Source of the DNA: an uncultured Bacteroidaceae bacterium | GTDB taxonomy: Bacteria; Bacteroidota; Bacteroidia; Bacteroidales; Bacteroidaceae | DNA length: 16,109 nucleotides | Direction: 5' to 3' | Assembly: GCA_934426255.1 (NCBI GenBank) | Contig: CAKRYD010000037.1 | Coordinates: forward strand, 1-16,109 | Part shown: positions 1 through 7,000 of the stretch, piece by piece | Layout: the number at the start of each line of letters is the position of its first letter | Numbering within the stretch: position 1 is the stretch's first letter | Made by a program: the position numbers and the translations under genes | Notes under the pieces: generated by a model | Databases searched by the model: none | The model's input: the letters and a program-made list of their open reading frames with translations, nothing else | Told to the model about the DNA's origin: nothing

Positions 1-73
1 GGCTTTTAGCTCAGTTGGTTAGAGCAACAGACTCATAATCTGGAGGTCCTAGGTTCAAGCCCTAGATGGCCCA
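1..73 (+). tRNA. tRNA with CAT anticodon (tRNA-Met or tRNA-Ile2), first base missing
   Basis: The cloverleaf can be read directly. The acceptor strand ggcttt at 1-6 pairs with the strand ending at 72, the D arm is GCTC/GAGC, the anticodon loop is CTCATAA (anticodon CAT), and the T arm is CTAGG-TTCAAGC-CCTAG. The discriminator base is A73. The acceptor fold needs one more G before position 1, so the gene is cut by one base at the window edge. CCA is not encoded; the next bases are CAA. A CAT anticodon fits elongator Met, or Ile if the wobble C is modified to lysidine; I cannot separate these from the sequence alone. The TTCAA T loop and the form of the D arm argue less for the initiator. Confidence 0.93.
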
Positions 74-80
74 CAAGGGA

Positions 81-118
81 GGCCGGCAACTTACAGCAAG
101 TTGCCGGCCTTTGTTTTG
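81..118 (+). terminator. Strong intrinsic terminator of the tRNA gene
   Basis: A perfect 12-bp stem (81-92 with 98-109, GC-rich GGCCGGCAACTT arm) closes a five-base loop ACAGC and runs straight into TTTGTTTT. It begins eight bases after the tRNA end, so it is the transcription stop for the tRNA. An open reading frame that begins inside this hairpin is not credible as a gene. Confidence 0.93.
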
Positions 119-537
119 TCCGAATCCACAGGTCAAACGGATGATAGCCCAATCTTTCCAAATACCACATATCGGAGTTTCCTTGACGTTGGCCCGACCA
201 TCAAGCCGGCATTAAAAGTGAAAACCGAAATCGAAAGCAACGTGTATATGGTTTCCCCTTTGTATTATAGGCACATATTGATTTTTATCTCTACCTTTGC
301 GAAGAAAAAGTGGCAATATTGCCAAAAATACTTCGTAAGCGAGAAGACAAAGCATGCAGAAGATAGAGAGTGCTACCTGCAACAGCTCATCAACGGAAAG
401 CAAAACGGCATTGGCAGGGATCATGTTGTCCGGATAGCTCTCGATAATATCAAAAATGCCTGATTGCGAGAGCAAGGCCCGTCATGCACAACTTCGATAT
501 ATACACTTCGAAAATGCCATCTATAGGCATCGTTGAG
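119..537. other. Gene-poor stretch with no supported gene
   Basis: Short open frames exist on both strands, but none has a recognisable domain or a sensible start, and the one on the + strand begins within the tRNA terminator. A TACCTTTG box at 292-299 matches the Bacteroidetes -7 element, but no TTTG lies 19-21 bases before it; the nearest, at 259-262, is 29 bases away. The fragment at 355-475 has a somewhat codon-like look in two frames and could be a decayed gene remnant, but I recognise no family. I see no tRNA, hairpin or clear repeat here. Confidence 0.4.
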
Positions 538-697
538 TGTTTCATGTACATGACACACATTGTTTCCTGTACATATCACAGGGTGTTTCCTGTACATGTC
601 ACACATTGTTTCACCTACATGAAACAGGTTGTTTCCTGTACATGTCACACGTTGTTTTCAGCCATGAAACAATTTGTTTCACCTACATAAAACACTC
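538..697. repeat. Tandem array of seven degenerate 23-bp units
   Basis: Units start at 538, 561, 584, 607, 630, 653 and 675. All are 23 bp except the sixth, which is 22 bp. Each begins with TGTTTC or a close variant, followed by a TACATG-like core and an ACACAT/AAACAGG-like end; the third unit starts TGTTTCCTGTACATGTCACA. Several units are near palindromes: the fourth has TGTTTC and GAAACA arms around an eight-base spacer, and others contain the palindrome TGTACA. A 23-bp period rotates the reading frame, so open frames across it, rich in Cys, His and Phe, are by-products. The array ends about 140 bp before the start codon of the membrane-protein gene. Its function is unknown; candidate roles are a multi-site protein-binding region or a structured transcript. 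Confidence 0.85.
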
Positions 698-794
698 TCT
701 GCCTTGCAATGTCGCTGCATGAGAAGCCTGTTACATCTTTACCCGAAGCGCAAGAGTGGAGGCAAAAGAGAGTGGCCGAACAGAATATATTTTG

Positions 795-802
795 TAATTT
801 TG
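795..802 (+). promoter_or_regulatory. Bacteroidetes -7 promoter box for the metal-transport operon
   Basis: TAATTTTG matches the Bacteroidetes -7 consensus TAnnTTTG. No good TTTG lies about 20 bases upstream, so the -33 element is weak. Transcription would start just after 802, leaving a leader of about 30 bases before ATG 838. This supports ATG 838 over the upstream TTG at 814. Confidence 0.5.
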
Positions 803-837
803 CGAAGCCGTGATTGCGGCATCCGTTTTATTTATCT

Positions 838-1785
838 ATGAGTTCAGGGCGAAACATCAGGGACCGCATCGTCGGAAGCACCTCCACCCTTGTGGCGGCC
901 ATAGCCATATCGGCCTTGTGCTGGTGCCTGACAGGCATCGACAATCCGGCAAATTGGGCAGGCTTCGGAGCCACCATAACGGCCATGGCCTCGCTGCGCT
1001 GCATGGTCAACGGCAATGCCCTGATGCGCGTGCGCACCTGGATGGTGCCTTCGGCCTTTATCGTGCTGTGCGGCATGTCCTGGGAGACCCACCGGCTGAA
1101 TGCCCCGATGATAGGAGCGGCATGTTATGCCCTGTCACAGTATTTCCTGTTTAAATCCTATCAGGACTACCATGCCGAACGCCGCGTGGTCATAGCCTTC
1201 ACCCTGCTGTCGGCAGGAAGCCTGTTTTTCCCTCCGCTCATCTATCTGGGCGTAGCCTACTATGCTGCCCTGCTCATCCAGCTGCGTGCCATGACGCTGC
1301 GCACACTGCTGGCCGGCCTGTTCGGCATGATGATACCCTTGGAGTTCTATGCCGGAGCAGCCTTTCTGTCGGGACACGGCGAACTGCTCTACACCTACAT
1401 CGATGCGCTCACCGACTTTGAAGTTCCTGCAGTGCCGCAATGGAGCCTGACACAATGGATAAGTGCAGGCCTGATGACCATGCTCTTCGTGTGGACCGGG
1501 CTGCATTTCTTCTTCACAAGCTTCAACGACAAGATACGCGTGCGCATGTGCTTCTATGTCATCATTGTGCAGTGCACCCTGCTCTATGTGACACTTGCAC
1601 TGCAGCCCCAGCTGTCCGACAGGCTGTTTCCCTTCATGGTGCTCGAAAGCAGTCCGCTCATCGGCCACTATCTGGCCTTTGCCAAAGGACGCCTGTCTGC
1701 GGCAGGCTTCACGCTGATATTCATCATGGTCTTGGCCGTCATCACTTTTAACGCCCTATGGAACAACTCGTTGCTATCCTTCTGA
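838..1785 (+). CDS. Polytopic inner-membrane protein of unknown function
   Basis: This 315-residue protein has about ten hydrophobic segments, separated by short charged loops, spread over its whole length; examples lie near residues 15-35, 65-80, 115-145 and 290-310. There is no signal peptide distinct from the first membrane helix and no soluble domain. I do not recognise a named family with confidence; the layout resembles small conserved Bacteroidetes membrane proteins carrying only a DUF number. It is not a ZnuB-type permease, as I see none of that family's conserved loops. The start was set at ATG 838, since the in-frame TTG at 814 would leave almost no leader after the likely promoter. 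Its end overlaps the next gene by 28 bases, implying coupled translation in the same operon. Confidence 0.8.
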   Translation: MSSGRNIRDRIVGSTSTLVAAIAISALCWCLTGIDNPANWAGFGATITAMASLRCMVNGNALMRVRTWMVPSAFIVLCGMSWETHRLNAPMIGAACYALSQYFLFKSYQDYHAERRVVIAFTLLSAGSLFFPPLIYLGVAYYAALLIQLRAMTLRTLLAGLFGMMIPLEFYAGAAFLSGHGELLYTYIDALTDFEVPAVPQWSLTQWISAGLMTMLFVWTGLHFFFTSFNDKIRVRMCFYVIIVQCTLLYVTLALQPQLSDRLFPFMVLESSPLIGHYLAFAKGRLSAAGFTLIFIMVLAVITFNALWNNSLLSF

Positions 1786-2210
1786 AATACGGCTACGCAG
1801 GCATGTTTGCCGCATCGTTTCTGGCAGGGAGCGTCTTTCCGTTCAGCTCCGAGGCAGTAATGGCAGGACTGCGCCTGGCAGGACTGGGCATATGGCCCCT
1901 GTTTGTATGCGCCTCAGTGGGCAATACGCTGGGTGGAATGTTCAACTACGGCATCGGACATCTGGGAAAAGAAGACTGGATATACAAGTGGTTGCGCGTA
2001 AAGCCCGACCACCTGAAAAGGAGCGAAAACTTTGTTCACCGCTACGGAGCCTGGATGGGACTGCTCTCATGGCTACCGGTTCTGGGCAGCGTTGTGACGG
2101 TGGCAATGGGCCTGTTAAGGGTCAACATATGGAAATCGACACTCACCATATTCATAGGTAAGGTGGCACGCTACGTAGTGCTGGCCTTATTGCTGGAAGG
2201 AATCTTATAA
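1758..2210 (+). CDS. yqaA: YqaA/DedA-like small membrane protein (SNARE-associated family)
   Basis: This 150-residue protein matches the YqaA branch of the DedA/SNARE-associated (VTT) family, thought to act in lipid or membrane homeostasis as transporters or scramblases. Visible family features are an N-terminal re-entrant segment with FPFSSEAVMAG (residues 27-37), the motif GNTLGGMFNYGIG (55-67), and the second half-motif RYGAWMGLLSWLPVLGS (95-111), in which the W-L-P turn replaces the usual R-hP turn. A final hydrophobic helix ends the protein. Its start lies inside the previous gene, and it ends 11 bases before the metal-binding lipoprotein gene. The substrate is not known from sequence. 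Length is typical for YqaA and shorter than full DedA proteins. Confidence 0.86.
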   Translation: MEQLVAILLKYGYAGMFAASFLAGSVFPFSSEAVMAGLRLAGLGIWPLFVCASVGNTLGGMFNYGIGHLGKEDWIYKWLRVKPDHLKRSENFVHRYGAWMGLLSWLPVLGSVVTVAMGLLRVNIWKSTLTIFIGKVARYVVLALLLEGIL

Positions 2211-2221
2211 AAGAAAAGCTT

Positions 2222-3094
2222 ATGTCACCCACACGATTTTTTGGAAGCCTTATGGTTCTGACTGCCATCATTGCAGCGGGCCTGTCGTCGTGCCGCCAGG
2301 CAAAACAAGACAACAAGAAGACCGTAGTTGTCAGCATAGAACCCCTGCGCTACTTTACCGAACAAATAGCCGGCGAACGCCTCAAAGTAGTATCGGTAGT
2401 GCCCGAAGGATACAGCCCCGAAACCTACGAGCCCACCCCCGAACAGCTGCTCGCAGTATCCGAAGCCGCCGCCTACCTGAAAGTGGGACAACTAGGATTT
2501 GAAACCACATGGCTCGAAAAAATCAGCCAAAACGACCCGGAACTACGCGTATTTGACACCTCGGACAGCCTCCGGCAAGCCACATCCGTAGTGAGGCAGA
2601 CCAAGTTTGACCCCCACACCTGGACATCTCCCAGCAACGCGGAAGTAATCAGCCGCAACATCTGTAAGGCTCTTTGCAGCATCGATTCTGCGGGAACCAA
2701 AGTCTACAAGCAAAACCTTGAAAAGCTCCTTGTGCACATACACAAGGTTGACATGTCTATACATAACACCCTGAGAAACCTACCCAACAGAACCTTCGTT
2801 ACGGCACATCCCAGCCTCACCTATTTTGCAGACGACTACGGGCTCAAGCAGCTCAGCATCGAAAAAGACGGCAAAGAGCCCACACCGGCACAGCTGGCAG
2901 AATTCATACTCAGGTGCAAACAGGAAAGCGTAAAGGTAATACTCGTGCAACCGGAGTTCAGCCGTGAAAGCGCAACCATGCTGGCCCACGAAATAGGTGC
3001 AAAGGTAGTAGGCATCAACCCCCTGAGCTATCACTGGGACACAGAAATGATCAACACCGCCAAAGCACTGAGAGGCAGCACAAACACACAATGA
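2222..3094 (+). CDS. Zinc/manganese ABC transporter substrate-binding lipoprotein (ZnuA/TroA family)
   Basis: This 290-residue cluster A-I metal-binding protein would capture Zn2+ (or Mn2+) outside the inner membrane and pass it to an ABC permease. A lipoprotein signal ends in LSSC with the lipidated Cys at 24. The first lobe holds VVPEGYSPETYEPTP (59-73), where most family members have His in place of Glu67. The second ligand is His132 in FDPHTW, the third His196 in TAHPSLTYF. The second lobe has VQPEFS (242-247) and GINPLS (264-269), where many homologues have Asp at the Asn266 position. A long His-rich loop, typical of many ZnuA proteins, is missing. It lies in an operon with its ATPase 13 bases downstream. 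Metal choice is inferred from the family only. Confidence 0.9.
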   Translation: MSPTRFFGSLMVLTAIIAAGLSSCRQAKQDNKKTVVVSIEPLRYFTEQIAGERLKVVSVVPEGYSPETYEPTPEQLLAVSEAAAYLKVGQLGFETTWLEKISQNDPELRVFDTSDSLRQATSVVRQTKFDPHTWTSPSNAEVISRNICKALCSIDSAGTKVYKQNLEKLLVHIHKVDMSIHNTLRNLPNRTFVTAHPSLTYFADDYGLKQLSIEKDGKEPTPAQLAEFILRCKQESVKVILVQPEFSRESATMLAHEIGAKVVGINPLSYHWDTEMINTAKALRGSTNTQ

Positions 3095-3107
3095 CAACAC
3101 CCGCAGC

Positions 3108-3872
3108 ATGGACAACAACGTGATAGTAAGACTTGAAGACGTATCGGCAGGATACGATTCTCACGAAGTGATACACGGGGCATCCTTCCCCATCCTACGA
3201 CACGACTTCATGGGCATCATAGGGCCCAACGGCGGAGGAAAAACCACACTCGTCAAAACCATCCTCGGGCTGCTAAAGCCGATGAAAGGGAAAATCCAAT
3301 TCTATCGCGAGGGACAAAGCACACCCTCCCTGCGCATCGGCTATCTGCCCCAATACACAACGTTCGACAGAAAATTCCCCATCTCGGTACGCGATGTGAT
3401 ACTCTCGGGGCTGCATGGCAAACACTTTGTATGGCACCGCTTTGGCTCTGCCGACCGGCAAAAGGCCGATGACATCATCCGTCTGCTCGAACTGGACAGC
3501 TGCGCCCACAATGCCATCGGAGAAATAAGCGGAGGACAGCGGCAACGGGCACTCATAGGACGGGCTCTGGTGTGCGACCCCGAAATACTCATCCTCGACG
3601 AACCCAACACCTATATAGACAAAAAAAACCAGGACAAGCTATACGAACTCCTGAAACGAGTCAACACACATTGCGCCATACTCCTGGTCAGCCACGACAT
3701 AGGTACCGTACTTCGCAACGTACGCAATATAGTATGCGTCAACCACAACGTGCATTATCACCCCGTCAGCGAAGTAGACGAAAAACTCCTTGAAGACTCA
3801 TTCGGCTGCCCCTTCCAACTGGTGGCACACGGACAAATTCCACACCGCGTCCTGGAAAACCACACCGACTGA
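3108..3872 (+). CDS. Metal ABC transporter ATP-binding protein (ZnuC-like)
   Basis: This 254-residue ABC ATPase would power metal import with the adjacent binding lipoprotein. All nucleotide-binding motifs are in order: Walker A GPNGGGKTT at 39-47, Q-loop Gln82, signature SGGQR at 141-145, Walker B ILILDE at 160-165, and the switch His196 in SHD. The D-loop region reads EPNTYID rather than the common EPTAGVD. Its length and order fit the ZnuC/MntA group. It starts 13 bases after the lipoprotein gene. The expected permease (ZnuB type) is not in the window: the next gene downstream is an unrelated exported protein behind its own promoter. Confidence 0.93.
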   Translation: MDNNVIVRLEDVSAGYDSHEVIHGASFPILRHDFMGIIGPNGGGKTTLVKTILGLLKPMKGKIQFYREGQSTPSLRIGYLPQYTTFDRKFPISVRDVILSGLHGKHFVWHRFGSADRQKADDIIRLLELDSCAHNAIGEISGGQRQRALIGRALVCDPEILILDEPNTYIDKKNQDKLYELLKRVNTHCAILLVSHDIGTVLRNVRNIVCVNHNVHYHPVSEVDEKLLEDSFGCPFQLVAHGQIPHRVLENHTD

Positions 3873-3888
3873 AACCGGCAGCACAACC

Positions 3889-3906
3889 GCTTCAGCCCTA
3901 TGAAGC
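3889..3906 (+). terminator. Weak hairpin after the metal-transport operon
   Basis: GCTTCA at 3889-3894 pairs perfectly with TGAAGC at 3901-3906 around a six-base loop, 17 bases after the ATPase stop codon. No T run follows (the next bases are AGGGATTTCC), so it is a poor intrinsic terminator and may only be an mRNA 3' end stabiliser. Confidence 0.35.
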
Positions 3907-3911
3907 AGGGA

Positions 3912-3927
3912 TTTCCATTAACGGAAA
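3912..3927. promoter_or_regulatory. Short palindrome upstream of the large exported protein
   Basis: TTTCCATTAACGGAAA is a dyad with one mismatch (A3917 against C3922) around a TTAA centre. It lies about 55 bases before the -7 box of the next gene, in a position that could be an operator. No family-specific match is recognised. Confidence 0.3.
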
Positions 3928-3982
3928 CCGAAATGTAACATTATCTTTTCCTGTTTGTTACACACCTATGTACCGGCTTTTC

Positions 3983-3990
3983 TACCTTTG
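3983..3990 (+). promoter_or_regulatory. Bacteroidetes -7 promoter box for the large exported protein
   Basis: TACCTTTG is an exact TAnnTTTG match followed by C, as in well-studied Bacteroidetes promoters. A TTTG at 3954-3957 lies 25 bases before it, longer than the usual 19-21, so the -33 element is uncertain. The start of transcription would be just after 3990, about 60 bases before ATG 4058, which rules out the ATG at 3968 as the real start. Confidence 0.65.
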
Positions 3991-4057
3991 CAACACGCAA
4001 ATCGATGCAACATGCATGAATCGTACAAAGGCGATATTTCTTTTTAAATCCAAACAT

Positions 4058-7000
4058 ATGAGGAATTTGATTTTTACATTAGGCTTAGCCCTTTTCGGCA
4101 TTCTGATGCCAAGGATAAGCCTGGCGGATGACAACATCCCCAAAGCAGACATTCTGGATGTTGTATTCAATGAAGACGGCACGGCCTACGACGCCTCGCC
4201 GATGGACAACACCGTAGAAGTCATTGGAAAGGAAATGATGACAACCTACTACAACGAAAACTACAAGCGTGTAGTACCCAGACTTTCCAACCCCTGGGGC
4301 GGCAACGGAGCAACCTACTACAAGGTAGATTACGAAAACAACCAGCCGTTCAAAGATGCCCTTGCCAACGGACACACGCTTGAAATCGTTGTAATGGCCG
4401 ACTACACCATCGGAAGTCTGCCCGACTCGGAATGCAAGCCTTTCACCTCGCATCAGGGCGGAGGAACCGGACTGATGGTGGCCAAGAAAAACAAAAGCGT
4501 CAACGGCACCAACGATTTCACGTTCCTTCCCCACACCGGAGGCTCGTACCGCTGGGCCAACTCCGGCGTACACCCCGAACCGGGTATCTTCTATCACGTG
4601 GTGGGTGTATATAATAAAGAAGAAGGTAAAGCCTACATTTATGTAAATGGCGAACTGAAAGGAACCGCAGATGCTCCGGGTGACTTCCAGTTTGCTTCCG
4701 CAGGAAGTGTCTGGTTCGGCATCGGTGCGGACCCGAGTGGTGCAAACGGCAACACGGCATGGAACGGTGAAGTGGCCATCGCCCGCATCTACGATGCCCC
4801 GCTGAAGGCCGACCAGATTGCCGCACTCTACAAGCAGGTAGAAGTAAACCGCCCCGACTACCGTCAGCTCCTGAAGAACAGCATGGACAGCCTCAACGCC
4901 ATTGGAGAGCAGTTCCTTGAAGGAACCGACCCCGGACTCTACACAGCAGAGGTTCTCGCACAATACAAAACGGCCTATGACGACATTGCTCTGAAAGCCC
5001 TCAATGCCATAGAAGGCAGTGCCTCCGATGACGAATACATCACATTGCGCACAGACCTTCTGAATGCTTATAACGCCATACGTGAACATTCCAACCCTAT
5101 AGAAGACGGATACTACTACATCATCAGCAAAAATGCAGCCTTTGCCACCAACCAACCCGATGTGCAGAAAGCTCTCTATGCAGACCTTGACAGCCGCCTC
5201 TACTGGAGCAATCTTGACGAAAAGAAAGGAAAGTTCGCCTTTATCATCAAGAAGCTCGAAGACGGCAACTTTACCATACAGAACGCAGGTACATCCGAAT
5301 ACATCAAGTGCGTGACAGACAACAACGGAAACTTTACCGATGCAACCGACGTACAGGTGAGCCTCTCGAAAGAACCCGATGCAGAATACGAACAGCTGTT
5401 CAAGCAGTTGATCAATGCACAATGGAACATCTACAACACCAAAAACACACGTGCATATGAGGCTCAGGGACACGCCAACGGAAACGGTATAGAAGGCAAG
5501 ATATGCACATGGAACTCAGTAGCCAACTCTACGGCAGCCTGGTATCTTAAAAGAATCACAGACGAAGAACTCATCAAGTCGTTCTCCGAACTGGGCGTCA
5601 AACAGCTGTTAGCCGACAAACTGAAGAAAGCCATCGACAACACAACATCTTCACGTCAGAAAGCCAATGACTATACGGCTCTCATCACTTCGGCCGACCA
5701 GATAGCCAGCAACTCGAAGGCCAGCAGTGGCAATCTTGCCAACCTCATCGATGGCAATACCGGGTCTATCTTCCACTCACTTTGGGAAGATGCCATGAAC
5801 AACGCTGCCACTACAACAGGTATCGGCTGGCACAACCTCCAAATAACACTTGGCAAGGAAGTCAACAAGATCACGTTCCGCTTCAACGGACGCGACAACA
5901 GCAGCGGATGGCACGACAACCCCACCCACATCACCCTCTACGGCACCAACGACGACAATCTTGCTACCAGCACGGCAGCGGCAGACTCGCTGCAATGGAC
6001 CGAAATCGTCGACATGACCAAGAGCGAGTATGGATTCCCGGGCAATGACAACGCTGTATCCTACAGTTCGCCTCTCATCGACCTCAAAGGCAGCTACAAA
6101 TATCTGCGTTTCGTGGTGAAGCATGTGTCCACCATGGATGTCGGAAAACGTAAATTTGCAAAGCCCTCCGTCACGGGTGTGACCTTCAACCTCAGTGAAT
6201 TCCAGATCTACGATGGAAATCCTGCAGAATCGTCAGAATACTACAAGGTGGCCGGCATGAAAGAGGCCTGCGACACCTACGACAAGCTCGTGGCCGAAGC
6301 ACAGGAGAAGATGGCCAACCTGACAGTGACGGAAGCAGACATCGAGGCCATCAATGCAGCTGCCAAGGCCATCGACGACCTCTACGTAGACCGTGACGTG
6401 TTCGACACCAAACTGGCCGAACTGGTCACCAAGGCAAAGAAAATCTACGATACCGCAACAGGCTCACGCATCACACTCATCACTGATGCAGCCCAGATTA
6501 GCAGCAACAGCAACTCTTCCAGCGGTTCTATAGCAGCCCTCATTGACGGTGACAAGAGCACCATATTCCACTCATATTGGAATACTGCCATGCAGAATGC
6601 CGACATCACTGCCGACGAATGGATTGCAACGATGGATGCCGTGACAAACCTTGACCACACAGGTACAGGCTATCACAACCTGCAGGTGAAACTCAACGAA
6701 CCCGTCAAGAGCTTCTACTTCCAATACTACGGACGTAACAGCGACTGGCACGACAACCCCAACGACATTCAGATCTTTGCCACCAACGACGACGAGCTCG
6801 GTGCCAGCACCGACAATGCCGACCAAGACTCATGGACGGCCATCACCGAACTGAACGAAGGCTTCCCCGAAGATGTAGTGGTTCAGGAAACTCCGTATAC
6901 CTCACCCACCATCGACCTCGGTGACTCCTACAAATACATCCGTTTCGTTGTCAAGAACACCACCCACGCAGGCAAGGTTGAAACTCGCACATTCAACAAT

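Noticed and set aside
101..463. Open frame on the + strand after the tRNA
   Set aside because: It starts inside the terminator hairpin, lacks a recognisable domain and has no ribosome site.
538..697. CRISPR array
   Set aside because: Units abut directly with no unique spacers, units are degenerate, and there is no cas gene.
484..722. Cys/His-rich open frames across the first array
   Set aside because: The 23-bp period rotates the frame, so the repeated peptides come from repeat sequence rather than selection on protein.
4085..5473. Long minus-strand open frame (462 codons) inside the large exported protein
   Set aside because: It is antisense to a well-supported gene, lacks domains, and is Cys/Val-rich as expected from the mirrored codon bias.
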